Below the pieces are notes generated by a model, which made no database searches, was not told the DNA's origin, and worked only from the letters and a program-made list of their open reading frames with translations. Below are positions 34,568 to 46,400 of a DNA stretch of 64,000 nt, piece after piece. The DNA is taken from the NCBI GenBank assembly GCA_021396245.1, contig WNYE01000056.1:1-64000 (forward strand), given 5' to 3'. This DNA is from Sporothrix humicola. Its lineage: Eukaryota > Ascomycota > Sordariomycetes > Ophiostomatales > Ophiostomataceae. Both the position numbers and the translations under genes were made by a program. Within the stretch, counting starts at the first letter, position 1; each line of letters opens with the position of its first letter.

Positions 34568-37500
34568 ATGACCGTCGTCCCAACAACAATGTCTGCCGAC
34601 GACTCCCTGTACGCGGCTGTCGCGTCCTATATCACGCCGCTGGCCCTTTCAACCGACTCGACTGCCACGATTGTTGCATCGCGCAATGCGGCAGACCACG
34701 TCAACCTCCCCGGCGAGGATTCGGCCGCGAAGAGGCATCTTGAATCAGAGATCTCTTCACTCATTCGGCGGATACACCAGCTAGAGTCGCGCGCCATCTG
34801 CAACACCAGCGGCTCCGTGTTTTCAAGCACTGCTTTCCCCGACACGCCCAACGAGGCGGCCGATTCACTGTTCGGTGACGAGGGCCACACTCCTTCGTCA
34901 ACCGCGAGTGCCACTGCAAGCAATGGTGGCTCCAGCAGCATCGCTGCATCTGTTCCGCCTGCCGCGTCTATTGCGTCGCGTATGGCTCAGACTCTGGCCT
35001 CATCGGATAGCGCGCGCAGCAGCTTCGGCGAGGACCGCCTGTCCCCTGCTGGCGGCCCGCTGACCGATGAGGCCCTGGCCGGCCTGCGCGAGCATGTTGA
35101 TGACCAGTCCAAACTACTTGACACGCAGCGCCAGGAGCTGGCCGGTGTCAATGCACAGCTTCTCGAGCAAAAGAGCCTTCAAGAGCGCACGCTGCAGCTG
35201 CTCGAGCAGCAACGTGTTGCCACGCTTGAGCGCGAGCTGTGGAAGCACCAGAAGGCCAACGAGGCTTTCCAAAAGGCGCTCCGTGAGATTGGTGAAATCG
35301 TCACAGCCGTCGCGCGCGGTGACCTCTCCAAGAAGGTCCGCATGAACACTGTTGAGATGGACCCTGAAATCACAACATTCAAGCGCACCATCAACACTAT
35401 GATGGACCAGCTCCAAGTCTTCTCCAGCGAAGTGTCTCGCGTCGCCCGTGAGGTCGGCACAGAAGGTATTCTCGGTGGCCAGGCCCAGATCCAGGGCGTC
35501 GACGGCACCTGGAAGGAGCTGACGGACAACGTCAACATCATGGCCCAGAACCTGACTGACCAGGTGCGTGAGATCGCGTCCGTGACCACGGCCGTCGCGT
35601 TTGGTGATCTCACCAAGAAGATCGAACGTCCTGCTCGTGGTGAAATTCTACAGCTGCAGCAAACTATCAACACAATGGTGGACCAACTCCGGACGTTCGC
35701 CTCTGAAGTCACACGTGTCGCCCGCGATGTCGGTACCGAGGGTATGCTTGGTGGTCAGGCCGACGTCGAAGGTGTCAAGGGCATGTGGAACGAATTGACT
35801 GTGAATGTGAACGCCATGGCCAATAACCTGACTACCCAAGTGCGCGACATTATCAAGGTTACGACTGCCGTCGCCAAGGGTGACCTCACGCAAAAGGTGC
35901 AGGCCGAGTGCCGCGGTGAAATCTTTGAGCTCAAGAAGACGATCAACTCCATGGTTGACCAGCTCCAGCAGTTCGCGCGCGAAGTCACCAAGATCGCCCG
36001 CGAGGTCGGTACCGAGGGTCGCCTTGGCGGCCAGGCCACTGTCCACGACGTCGAGGGCACGTGGCGCGATTTGACCGAGAATGTGAACGGCATGGCCATG
36101 AACCTGACAACCCAGGTGCGTGAGATTGCAAAGGTTACGACAGCTGTCGCCAAGGGCGACCTTACGAAGAAGATTGGCGTGGAGGTGCGCGGTGAGATTC
36201 TGGATCTGAAGAACACTATCAACACAATGGTCGACCGTCTCGGCACGTTCGCTTTCGAGGTCAGCAAGGTCGCCCGTGAAGTCGGTACAGACGGTACACT
36301 CGGTGGCCAGGCCCAGGTCGACAATGTCGAGGGCAAGTGGAAGGATCTCACAGAGAATGTCAACACCATGGCGTCCAACTTGACATCCCAGGTGCGAAAC
36401 ATCTCCAACGTCACGCAGGCCATTGCCAACGGCGACATGTCGCGCAAGATCGACGTCGAGGCGAAGGGTGAAATTCTCATTCTCAAGGAGACCATCAACA
36501 ACATGGTTGACCGACTCTCTGTTTTCTGTAACGAGGTGCAGCGCGTGGCCAAGGACGTGGGTGTCGACGGTATCATGGGTGGTCAAGCCGATATTGCGGG
36601 TCTCAAGGGCCGCTGGAAGGAAATCACGACAGACGTCAACACCATGGCCAACAACTTGACGGCCCAGGTGCGTGCGTTCGGCGACATCACCAACGCCGCG
36701 ACAGACGGCGACTTTACGAAACTCGTCGAAGTCGAGGCGTCCGGCGAGATGGACGAGCTGAAGAAGAAGATCAACCAGATGGTCTACAACCTCCGCGACA
36801 GTATCCAGCGCAACACGCAGGCTCGTGAGGCTGCCGAGCTGGCCAACAAGACCAAGTCCGAGTTCCTGGCCAACATGTCTCACGAGATCCGAACGCCCAT
36901 GAACGGTATCATCGGCATGACGCAGCTCACGCTCGACACCGACCTGACCCAGTACCAGCGCGAAATGCTCAACATTGTCAACAACCTCGCCAACAGCTTA
37001 CTCACAATCATCGACGACATTCTCGATCTGTCCAAGATTGAAGCCCGCCGCATGGTGATTGAGGAGATCCCCTATACCCTGCGTGGTACCGTCTTCAACG
37101 CCCTCAAGACGCTGGCCGTCAAGGCCAACGAGAAGTTCTTGGATCTCACCTTCCACGTCGACAGCTCTGTGCCCGACCACGTTATCGGTGACTCCTTCCG
37201 TCTGCGCCAGATCATCCTAAACCTGGTCGGCAACGCCATCAAGTTTACTGAGCGTGGTGAGGTCAGCCTGACCATCAAAAAGGCCAGCCAGGTTCACTGC
37301 AACACCGACGAGTACGCCATTGAGTTTGTCGTGTCCGACACGGGTATCGGTATCCCGTCCGACAAGCTCGACCTGATCTTCGACACCTTCCAGCAGGCCG
37401 ATGGCTCGATGACGCGCAAGTTTGGTGGTACTGGTCTCGGTCTCTCCATCTCCAAGCGCCTTGTTAGCCTCATGGGCGGTGATGTCTGGGTCAAGAGCGA

Positions 37501-38668
37501 GTACGGCAAGGGCAGTTCTTTCTACTTCACATGCGTGGTTCGCCTCGCTGAGAACGACGTTGCTCTCATCCACAAGCAGCTCAACCCGTACCGCGGCCAC
37601 CAGGTCCTCTTTATCGACAAGGGCCTCAACCCCGTCAGCGACCAGATCGTCACCATGCTTGGCACCCTGGGCCTCGTGCCCATTGTTGTCGACTCGGAGC
37701 GCAACCCGTCGCTGGCCCAGGCCCGTGCCAAGGGCTCGCCGCCCAAGGACGTTATCATCGTCGTCGATTCGCTCGAGACCGCACGCCGGCTGCAGTCCAT
37801 CAATAAGTTTGAGTACGTGCCGATCGTGCTGCTCGCGCCTGTCGTGCACGTCAGCCTCAAGTCGTGCATTGAGCTGGGTGTGACGTCGTTCATGACCACC
37901 CCCTGCAAGCTCATCGACCTCGCCAACGGCATGGTGCCGGCACTCGAGAACCGCGCCACGCCCTCGCTGGCCGACAACACCAAGTCGTTTGAGATTCTGC
38001 TGGCCGAAGACAACACGGTCAACCAGCGTCTTGCGGTCAAGATCCTCGAGAAGTACCACCACGTGGTCACTGTCGTCGGCAACGGCGAGGAGGCTGTGGA
38101 GGCCGTCAAGCGTCGCAACTTTGATGTCATTTTGATGGACGTGCAAATGCCAATTATGGGTGGTTTCGAGGCTACTAGCAAGATCCGCGAATACGAGCGC
38201 AACCTCGGTGGCACCCAACGCACGCCAATTATCGCCCTTACAGCGCATGCCATGATGGGTGACCGCGAAAAGTGCATCCAGGCCCAGATGGACGAGTACC
38301 TGTCCAAGCCGCTCCAGCAGAACCACCTCATCGAGACCATCCTCAAGTGCGCAACCCTCGGCGGCGCCCTGCTCGAGAAGAACCGCGAGCGCGAGCTGGC
38401 CCGCCAGGTCGACCAGAAGGGCGGCTCCAACAACGCCAACGCGTCGGGTACTACAGCCTCGTCCCCCGGCGGTGCTACCACGGCATCATCGCCCTCGGCC
38501 CTGTCTTCCTTCCGCCCGCAAATCAGCCGCGCCACTACCGTGGCCGACGCCGCCAATGCGTCCATGGCCGCGGCCGCCGCGACCGCCGCCGCGGACTTGC
38601 ATAATGCGCAACACGGTAAGGATGCACAACGCCAAGCCGAGACCATCTCAAGGGCAAGCAGACGATAG
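34568..38668 (+). CDS. NIK1: Group III hybrid histidine kinase (Nik1/Os-1)
   Basis: Cytosolic osmosensor kinase acting through a phosphotransfer protein on the HOG MAP-kinase cascade; the family is the determinant of phenylpyrrole and dicarboximide response. The 1366-residue frame begins at the first ATG. Residues about 1-235 are a Ser/Ala-rich region with a coiled coil. Six HAMP modules follow at 92-residue spacing (VARGDLSKKVR, VAFGDLTKKIE and four more), with five intervening GGQA-type blocks. The H-box SHEIRTPMNG has H772; N-box (NLVGNAIKF) and G-boxes (DTGIGIP, GGTGLGLSI) follow. The receiver domain near the C-terminus has D1191 in ILMDVQMP. All catalytic residues are present and no internal intron is needed. 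The last codons may be spliced (see 38616-38763), replacing the end with a shorter tail (1354 residues, stop at 38780). Confidence 0.97.
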   Translation: MTVVPTTMSADDSLYAAVASYITPLALSTDSTATIVASRNAADHVNLPGEDSAAKRHLESEISSLIRRIHQLESRAICNTSGSVFSSTAFPDTPNEAADSLFGDEGHTPSSTASATASNGGSSSIAASVPPAASIASRMAQTLASSDSARSSFGEDRLSPAGGPLTDEALAGLREHVDDQSKLLDTQRQELAGVNAQLLEQKSLQERTLQLLEQQRVATLERELWKHQKANEAFQKALREIGEIVTAVARGDLSKKVRMNTVEMDPEITTFKRTINTMMDQLQVFSSEVSRVAREVGTEGILGGQAQIQGVDGTWKELTDNVNIMAQNLTDQVREIASVTTAVAFGDLTKKIERPARGEILQLQQTINTMVDQLRTFASEVTRVARDVGTEGMLGGQADVEGVKGMWNELTVNVNAMANNLTTQVRDIIKVTTAVAKGDLTQKVQAECRGEIFELKKTINSMVDQLQQFAREVTKIAREVGTEGRLGGQATVHDVEGTWRDLTENVNGMAMNLTTQVREIAKVTTAVAKGDLTKKIGVEVRGEILDLKNTINTMVDRLGTFAFEVSKVAREVGTDGTLGGQAQVDNVEGKWKDLTENVNTMASNLTSQVRNISNVTQAIANGDMSRKIDVEAKGEILILKETINNMVDRLSVFCNEVQRVAKDVGVDGIMGGQADIAGLKGRWKEITTDVNTMANNLTAQVRAFGDITNAATDGDFTKLVEVEASGEMDELKKKINQMVYNLRDSIQRNTQAREAAELANKTKSEFLANMSHEIRTPMNGIIGMTQLTLDTDLTQYQREMLNIVNNLANSLLTIIDDILDLSKIEARRMVIEEIPYTLRGTVFNALKTLAVKANEKFLDLTFHVDSSVPDHVIGDSFRLRQIILNLVGNAIKFTERGEVSLTIKKASQVHCNTDEYAIEFVVSDTGIGIPSDKLDLIFDTFQQADGSMTRKFGGTGLGLSISKRLVSLMGGDVWVKSEYGKGSSFYFTCVVRLAENDVALIHKQLNPYRGHQVLFIDKGLNPVSDQIVTMLGTLGLVPIVVDSERNPSLAQARAKGSPPKDVIIVVDSLETARRLQSINKFEYVPIVLLAPVVHVSLKSCIELGVTSFMTTPCKLIDLANGMVPALENRATPSLADNTKSFEILLAEDNTVNQRLAVKILEKYHHVVTVVGNGEEAVEAVKRRNFDVILMDVQMPIMGGFEATSKIREYERNLGGTQRTPIIALTAHAMMGDREKCIQAQMDEYLSKPLQQNHLIETILKCATLGGALLEKNRERELARQVDQKGGSNNANASGTTASSPGGATTASSPSALSSFRPQISRATTVADAANASMAAAAATAAADLHNAQHGKDAQRQAETISRASRR

Positions 38669-38763
38669 GGACAAGAGGGCCTCCACTTGTTTCCCTTCTT
38701 CCAACCCTTTATGTGTCTCAAGAAACTGAGATGTACTAACATTATCTGTTTTTCTCTCTGCAG
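38616..38763 (+). other. Candidate terminal intron of NIK1
   Basis: GTAAGG donor at 38616 and an acceptor at 38763 preceded by TACTAAC and the pyrimidine run TTTTTCTCTCTGCAG. Splicing (phase 1) would remove the stop at 38668 and add only five residues (ASSRA) before TAG at 38780. Retention keeps the frame for a longer 17-residue tail. The acceptor is textbook quality, so spliced and retained forms may both exist. Which is dominant cannot be told from sequence. Confidence 0.6.
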
Positions 38764-38780
38764 CTTCTTCGCGCGCATAG

Positions 38781-39610
38781 TAGCTAAAAAAAAAGATACC
38801 TTGCGATGTGTTTTTACGACTACCCTCTTGAAACGGCGTTCTCACACCCGAGCAACTTTCTCGCGTCTCCTCAATTTTCGTCCATCTTTTTCTCATTTGG
38901 CACTTGGCACTTTTCATCACTCAACCCCCTCCTGTGTATGGCAAATTTATGTCAATATTTATTGGTTCTTTGGTTCATTGGTTTTCGATTCTTGGGAGGG
39001 TTCTTATTCTCCAACGGCTGGGAAGGGAAGAGGGAATGGGCAAGATGAGAGGGAGACACCACTGGGCTATCTTCACTGTCTTGTCTGCTGCCACTCACCC
39101 CCTCAAAGGGTTCGAAGGGAAGCGAGATACGACCGCATCATATTTTGGCGTTTACGAAGTCTTCTTGTTTTTGCTTTTTTTCGTCTTGTCTGCTTTTCAT
39201 GTTTCATTTTTTCCGAAGCTTGGTTGTTTCGTTGAACTGTGTTATCTCATGTTCTGCCTATTTTCATTATTTACTTTTTCCTATAATACGGGCCATATAG
39301 CCATGGGCCCTCGACGGTTCTCCAATTTCATTCTACCTGTTTCTCTTGTTATGAATATTTGAGCTTATATGAGTGATTACATGTTAAGACTCTCAAAATG
39401 GGTGTAAACGGGACCCTACAGTCTCCCGTATATTTGTATATTTCAGCTTTTATCAGTGTCGATATGTTGATAGCGCAATGTTTCAACATCATAAATTATG
39501 TTCCATTGTACCGTGAAATGAGCAGCTCTATCTAGGTCTATCCATGCAGGGAGCAATGCAAAAAGCCGTGCCAGAACCATGCCCCTGGCTTCCTCGTCTA
39601 TCTGGATTCA
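38781..39610. other. Convergent spacer between NIK1 and the microgene
   Basis: 830 bases of T-rich sequence downstream of NIK1 (+) and downstream of the minus-strand microgene stop at 39611. It should contain both 3'UTRs. Open frames are Phe/Leu/Ser-rich readings of T/C tracts, so no gene is called. Confidence 0.55.
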
Positions 39611-42600
39611 TCACTTCTTACTTTCTTCCGATGCAGGTCCAGGCTCATCTGCAGCATTGTGTGGCTCCTCTAGATCGTCTTCGGTCATGCCCATCGAAGT
39701 CAGCAGCTCTTCCAGCTTTGCCTCGAATACGCGGAGTTCCCGCTCGAGCTTGTCGGCCGCCCGTTCGCCTCTTTATCATGGATATCATTAGCATGTGTCT
39801 GCCCTGTACACATTCCCATTTCTTCCACTTCATGTGGCCCGACGCTTTTGGTCCATCTTGCGATATTGCGTGACAAAGAGAAAGTAAACAATAAACGAAA
39901 AGGCTCAAAGGAAAAGCCAAAAAAGAAGAAGAAAAAAATCAAACGACGCCATAGAGCAATAAAGACACAGTCGATAGTCGATGTGAGTACGAGACCCAAA
40001 CGGCAAGCTGCATACGCCACTCGACGGAGTAGCACAGACAGGCCCCGAGAACTCAATATCAACAATGCATCATCAAAAAGTTGCAGCAGCCCGGCTCCGG
40101 GCGATCAAGAAGAAAACGTGGCGTTGGTAGCCCGCCCGCTGGACCTATTTTATTTGTCTCCGGTCTCTCCTCTCGAAAGATGGATCCATCTCCGGACCAT
40201 GGAAAATGGGTCGACTTTTGAAAGCCGCTTCATAACAACAAATAGAAAAAAGGGCCAGAAAGGGGGGAGCGCGCACACACCGGAATGCACTTGCAAAAAG
40301 GAACCATATCTATAATAAAAGTAAGTACAGGAACTATCCCATAAAAACCGCAGATGACAGATCATGCCAAAGCAAAAGTAAGGGAGGTGACTTTGTACTC
40401 AGTCGATGAAGAAGGGGCCACCCAAAACCAAAAGTCTCAGCCGGAAGACGGTTCAAGAAGCCTAGAGCCAAGCAAGGGCAGATCATATATCCGCGCCCGC
40501 GTTCCCTCTTCCGTATTCCGAGCTTTCCCTCGACATATGAAAGTACGCACTTGTGGCGGTTCATCGCTAGAGGCCCATGATCGCCCCTTCTCAGCATTGT
40601 ATGTGGTCCATTCTTTGACCTAGAATAGGCCTGAGCTACCAGGACCTCATCCGTGATGTTGATCATCAAATCCCGATCCAGCCCAGAAAACAATGCCAGC
40701 CGACTCGGGCAATTTTGTCCCTAGGATCGATCCATACACCAGAGACTGATGAAATCAGGAGGATATGAAGGGCGAATATGAAAGTACGAAGGATATTCGG
40801 TGAAGCAATATCCAAAAGTACTTTAAACGATGCAAATCCCAGTACCATCCTCTTGCCATTGTATCAACAAGTACGCCTAGGAGAAGGAAGGCTTGAGATG
40901 ACCGAAAATAAGGCCGTAGAGGATAGACCATCGATGTCAAAAAGGTTGCTACTGGAGTGCCAGCGGATTGGGGCCGGGCGTCTCCTAATCCACCCCCCTA
41001 ACATCTTCCTAGTGCTTCCCACCTACTCCGTAGAACAAGCACAGGCTTGTTATCTCCACAGAACACCAGAAGCGCCATGGGCAGCCACGAGATATCAGGT
41101 GTTTTTTTTACCTTTTGGGGAAAGTCGCCAAGCGATATCGCACAGGTCGTGCAACTGCTTTGTATCGAAGGGAGACAACAAACGACACTTCGCTTGGGGA
41201 GAGGAGGCCGGTTTAGCTCCATTTTCTTCAGCGCGGAATTTCTCCATAGGAAAGCCACATGGCAATCTCAAAAAGTATTTTCTGTTGGCGCATTCTTCGT
41301 GTGCTCCGAACTTAACCATCGGAAAGAGCAACAAAATGTGAGGGGAAATGGCAAAAAGAAGCAAAATGAGACACGACGAAGAACGAAATGGAATAAAATC
41401 CTCGTGGAAGTGAGCACTATGCAAGGGAGGGTGAAGAAAGAGAAACACGAACAGCAACAACAACAAAAACGTGTGAAAAAAGAAAAGAAAAACAAAGACA
41501 CGGCCAACAAAGTGTACACGGTTCCTATGAGGATGGTCTGAATACACGTATTGACCGGGCCCTATTCCTTTCTCTGTCCAATTCGGCCTCCCCATGCTGG
41601 GCGCTTGCACACTGGCAAATGGTAAAACAATAGCGTCGTCCATTGCACTGCAAAGAACCACCGACCGTGTACTGTGTAGGGATAGGGGGCTTGAGCCAAA
41701 AGCAAAGAATCTTGAGAAAAACACGCCATATTGAAAAATGAGGCGGTCAGATGTGTAAAAGATGTGAAGGGAATCGAACAGCAAGCGCAGGCAGAACACC
41801 GAAAACATGCGGAGATGGGTGAGAAGAGACGAACACGAGAACAACTGTCTGTTCGGATTGGGCTTGCTGGTAGGCAAGGCATGGGCCAATCGTTCCTGTT
41901 CTTCTGAGATCCTTCACACAAACATATATCGCTCATTCTTGGATGCGGCAAGTCCGCGCTCTTGCGTGCAACTTGAGTGCAAGGTCGGGATGGCGATGTT
42001 TATGTTCAAGATGTTGGCTGACACAGTCGCCAGAAACAGGTAAGATACTTCATGCTCGGCTGAGTGATATCCAAAAAGCCCTTAACACGCGTATATCGCA
42101 TTCCTCCCACTAGAAGAGGAAAGATGTGAAGAGAAGGAAACAAAGAGAAACAAACAAGGATATCAACAAGAAACGGATCCCGATAAAACGATGTACTTCT
42201 TCATCGTGGTAGGATTGCCCGCCTCCTCCAGCCCATCCTAGACCCGAGAGACTTCAAATGGGTGGGCGGATGGCCATTTAGATCTTGGGAAGGGAGAAAA
42301 AAAAGCATTGGCAACAAACGCGAATCTAATGTGGTATCAGGAAAGGTAACTCAAGATCTTCCCTTGGGGCGGGATTCGACGGGACGAGATGGACGGTGGG
42401 AGCCACGATGAAAAAAATGCCCATGGCACGAGATATGCAGAACTCTGAAAATTCAAGCTCAACGATGCGGGCAGGTCCGTGACCGGGAGCCACAACTTTG
42501 GGCGAGCTTCATCCTCTCAGCTGGAGCCTGGGACGGCACGATGTAAAAGCAGATGGGTGCAAGGGCCATGAGGGCGTGAAGATGGTGAGGGCGTGAGAAA

Positions 42601-43480
42601 GTGCAGAGGAAGATGTTCGAGGAGACAAAGGATGCATGCAAATAAACACAAATCTCGGCCAATTAGACGAGCAGGGTGCAGGGGGGCGTAAAGGGAGCAA
42701 AGGGCGCAAAGAACGTAAACAGGGACTCTGGGGGAAACAAGAAACAGATCGGAATAAAAAATAAATAAATAAAAATAGGAAGCCCGAAAAATCGAACCAC
42801 CTAGGAGCAAGCATTTCTCCTTACCTAGCCAATTCTTCGAGGGCCTAGAAACCAGCCACAAAAACAGCAGCACGAGTTAGTCGCAAAGTAGATGTAAGAT
42901 GCGGATTGCAGTCAGAGGTAGATGGTGTGTCGCAAACAATCAGTGGTGGAGAGGGACTGGGAATGGGGGCGTACGGCCAAAAGAGAGAAACATAAACAGG
43001 GGAATGCAAGAAGCATAATGTTCATGGCAGCTGAAGACGAAGGCGGTGATGGGAAAAGGGGGAAGTGAAGAGGAAAGCGTGGTGAAGTGGGAATGATAGG
43101 ACATCTGGAGACGAGGCAGGAGCGAGGGTCTGCGACGAAATAGGCAGGAAGAGCCGGCGCAATATGCAGTGATGGAACAGAAGGGGCAAGGGCAAAGGCC
43201 AGTGACAAAATGGAAAGGGAAAGCGCAATCAAGAAAGAAAAAAAATGAAATGGGAAAGAAGGAGGCGGGGTCAGCTGACCTGTGCCATGCCTGCCCGTTG
43301 GGCGGCTACTGAAGTTGGAGGTTGGTCGGCGGGCGGCAGTGATGATGATGATGCTGTGGAAGGAGGGGCATCTGTTGCCTGGCGAGTTTGTGGTTGCACA
43401 TTTTGCTGGTCTTGCTGGTCTTGCTGGTCTTGCTGGTGCTGCTGGCCGTTGGCTGCCTTTCCGGAGTCGTTGGAGGCCAT
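39611..43480 (-). CDS. Three-exon microgene: small coiled-coil protein with a 3-kb intron
   Basis: Proposed 126-residue protein. Exon 1 43280-43480 (67 codons) encodes a Gln/Asp/Ser/Pro-rich disordered N-terminus (MASNDSGKAANG, then QQD repeats). Exon 2 42825-42844 is 20 nt (ALEELA plus two bases). Exon 3 39611-39770 encodes GERAADKLERELRVFEAKLE, then ELLTSMGMTEDDLEEP and an acidic tail. Exons 2 and 3 join in phase to make one continuous amphipathic heptad helix across the junction, the main argument for the model. Exon 2 has ACTAAC plus TTTCTAG upstream and GTAAGG downstream; exon 3 has GCTAATG upstream and an AAG acceptor. The exon 1 donor (GTCAGC) is weak. I recall similar small fungal proteins with a GMA-aLE-LA-GE helix, but no name. 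Alternative: exons 1-2 and exon 3 are two separate genes. Confidence 0.55.
39771..42824 (-). other. Proposed 3054-nt intron
   Basis: Interval between exons 2 and 3 of the microgene. It is far longer than the 61-316-nt coding introns seen elsewhere in the window. I searched both strands for a nested gene. The longest open frames (41095-41889 -, 42517-42873 -) are Leu/Phe/Cys-rich readings of CT tracts without domain features. No repeat, tRNA or transposon signature was noticed inside. Confidence 0.45.
43403..43444 (-). repeat. In-frame QQD codon repeat
   Basis: Tandem CAGCAAGAC-type nonamers encode QQHQQDQQDQQDQQ, residues 13-26 of the microgene product. Unit length is nine bases, so length change would stay in frame. 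Confidence 0.75.
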
Positions 43481-46400
43481 GGTGCAGCGTGTTCGTCAAA
43501 GTCTGTCGCTTCTTTCTTGCCGTCTATCCGGCTGCCGGTGAGCAAGTGCCGTCGTTGTGTAATGGTTGGCCGTCCTGTGCACCCGTGTTCCGTCTTCCGT
43601 CTTCCGTGATGGACGGGAGAGGTCGGTCTTCAATTTGGGGTTCGCCTCTCATGTTAACTATTGCTGGCCGGTCGCCAGCTCTGTGATTGGTGGGGCCGTA
43701 TTTTTGGCGCGGCCAGCCGACTGTGTGCTACAGAACGATATAGTGTGGAGAACACTCTGCACGGTACAGTTGGCACAGTCAAAGTCAACATACGGAGTGC
43801 TAATGGGGGCGGTTCATGTAATGGATTAAAAAAGCGAAACAATGCGACAGAACAGCATGTTGGCCAGCGTCAGAAAGGATGCAAAAGAGGAAGGGGAAAC
43901 GTCAAAAAGACAGCGAAAACAAGTAAAAACAGCATGCGGGATGGCCAAAACTCCAATGCCAAAGCAAGATACGACGTAGCAAAGAGGGATGTCAGATACA
44001 TGAGGCAAAAATGTGAAATATGACCAGAACGACGGGGCCACAGAGCACCGACTGGGCCACAAACTTATTACTATGTACGTCGTATTGTGGCAGCCGTAGG
44101 GAAAGCATGAGAAGCAGTCACGAACAGGCACTTTGGGATACCCGACGGCAAGACAGAGAAGGATGAAACATTGCTTTGGAGGCAGAGAAGGCTTCAAGAG
44201 AAGCGCAGCAAGCCTGTACGGATGTCACGGCGCACCTCATATGTGACAATTACAAGCTTGATGTGGCTGTACACAGACAGAGCACACATAGAGTACTCCG
44301 TAGGTTATTTTATTCCGTATCTTACAAGTCCTTTTGCAAACCGTTAGCTGTTTTGATATGCAGCCAAAATCCTCTGAAGAATTCGAGAACAGACTTTGTT
44401 GCTCATTCGCCGCTTCCTGCTCCAGCGAATGCAAGAACCGTCGTCACTTCCTTTTAGCGACTCTGTCCTGCCCAACGCTTTCTTTTTTCGGTCCCAAACA
44501 AAATTGCAGATTGCGCAGGCTGCCACCAAAACGCACAAATATGCCGGATTGTTGCCCACAAAGATGAAGTTTTTTGTCTTTTTAATTCTTCCAGTCCCCC
44601 GTCTTTTTGTTCGTGTCCCAGAAAAAAAACATGAGAAAAAAGAAAATATATGCAGCCAGGCCAGCCAGAGCCAGCCGGGAACGAAAGTTGTCCAAAAAGG
44701 GTAGGGGCGTGCAAATAAGGCCCTACAGACCGTGGGAGCGGGTTGAGAGGGGCGTATGGACAAGAAGGGAAAGAGGGGGTGGAGACTTTTAAGAAGGAGA
44801 GGGGGGACGATGAGAAAAAGGGGGAAACATGCCTGAGCCCAAATCGTACGATTTCTGCAGAGTGGTCCATCCACGCGCGACGGAGAATAAAAACTAAATG
44901 CAAAAATAAATGCAAAATAAAGGGAACTAAAAACACCGACCCCGAAAATATGAGAATGCTCAGAAATGGCTTCTTCGTGTCCTCTCTTCTGTTCTGATTT
45001 CTGTCGCTTGCCAGAACCAGAGTTTGACGCGGCGTCTCAGCTCGGGATGCCAATGAGGAATGAAAACATTGCGAGATGAGGAAAGGAAAAGGTCATCGGG
45101 CGCGCTTAGATATACAGTTACAAGTGCACAAGGTCATCAGTTACCACGACAGAACTTGCGCTTGTAAACAAAGATAAAGATATCGTGGAGGGCCTCCTTC
45201 CAGCGTACGAATAAACTGAAAAACAGTTGTCTTTTCACGACTTTAGTGTACCAAGTACCTTTTGTATGGAAAACGTATGCACGATAAATATATTCTCCAA
45301 ATACGACGGCGGAGAAAAAGAACGGCCAGGAGGGGCGATCGAAGAATTTGCCAGAAAAGCGAGAACAGCAAAATGCCAGGCTTGGGCGTCTCGCTTTTTC
45401 CTCTTTCCCCTCCGTGCGCAGGTCGGATTCTCTTCAAAATCGCATGTTTTTTCAAAGCCAAGACGTGGCATTTCCTGCATTTTCTCATCCTCCGACATGG
45501 GATTTTGGTTTTCTGGCGTCGACTTTAGGCGCTTTCCAGGGCGATTGAGTGGAGGGAAGGCGCGTTGCACACCCCTCCCCCCCTGTCGTCAGTTCTAGAC
45601 CATGGCCGACTGTGGATGGAAAGAAGACAATCATGTCATAATCAGGTGTTCTTTTGCTTCTGGTGCCCTTTTGGTGCTCTTTTCCCTCGCAAGCTCGTTT
45701 CTCTTTTCTTTTTCCCTGTTCGACGCTATGGAAAGCGGAAACACACGCGCACCAACCACTCGAATGGAGAACAAAGGTCAAGAGGCCCACAGCCTGTGGC
45801 CTCGTATTGTTGGGCTGGTGCTGGCTAAGAGCTCGGTATCTGATTTTTATATTCGCATTGGCAGTCGTGATTCATTGATTATGGACTCCTCGATTTTCTC
45901 GGTCTCGCTTCGCTTGTTATTGCCCAGCTGTGCATTGCTCACGGAGGCTGCCGGGCTTTGGAGGCGTAAATTATCACTAGATATGCATCCATTGATTTAC
46001 AGTTTAGCTTGTGCTCGTACAGGCACATCGAAAGGCTGATTCTGCTACACGTCGTAAGATACGTGTGTTGTCGATGTCGATACTTTCGATTCGCGCCAGG
46101 TGGCGTTGGTGATCTCGAAGTTTTTTTTCAATAGTATGCACACGACGCGGTCTGTATCTTGTACTGCCCTGCCTCTAGTACTGTGTATTGTCTTCAGGGA
46201 AGTGCTCTTGCGCTTGTGCCTTTGCCTGTGATTAAGCGTGCCTGCCTGTTGGCTGTCAATATGTCGCCGCCCAAGAGGGCAGGACCGAACCATAGCCGGC
46301 TTCATCCAGCCAATTATCACATATTATTCTGCGTGGCCTGTCAACCACTCAACATCACGGCAATTGGCGTCTTTTCGATTCTGACACAAATTGTCGATAC

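Noticed and set aside
35648..36883. Long minus-strand frames opposite NIK1 (up to 418 codons)
   Set aside because: They mirror the repeated HAMP codons of the sense gene and have no independent domain content.
41095..41889. 264-codon minus-strand ORF inside the proposed long intron
   Set aside because: Phe/Leu/Ser-rich, no recognisable domain, and no convincing start or terminator context.
42775..42812. T-loop-like GGTTCGA sequence on the minus strand
   Set aside because: No matching acceptor, D or anticodon stems nearby, so not a tRNA.
45602..46039. 145-codon ORF with ACCATGG start
   Set aside because: Good start context but no domain, odd composition after the hydrophobic stretch, and no neighbouring splice support.
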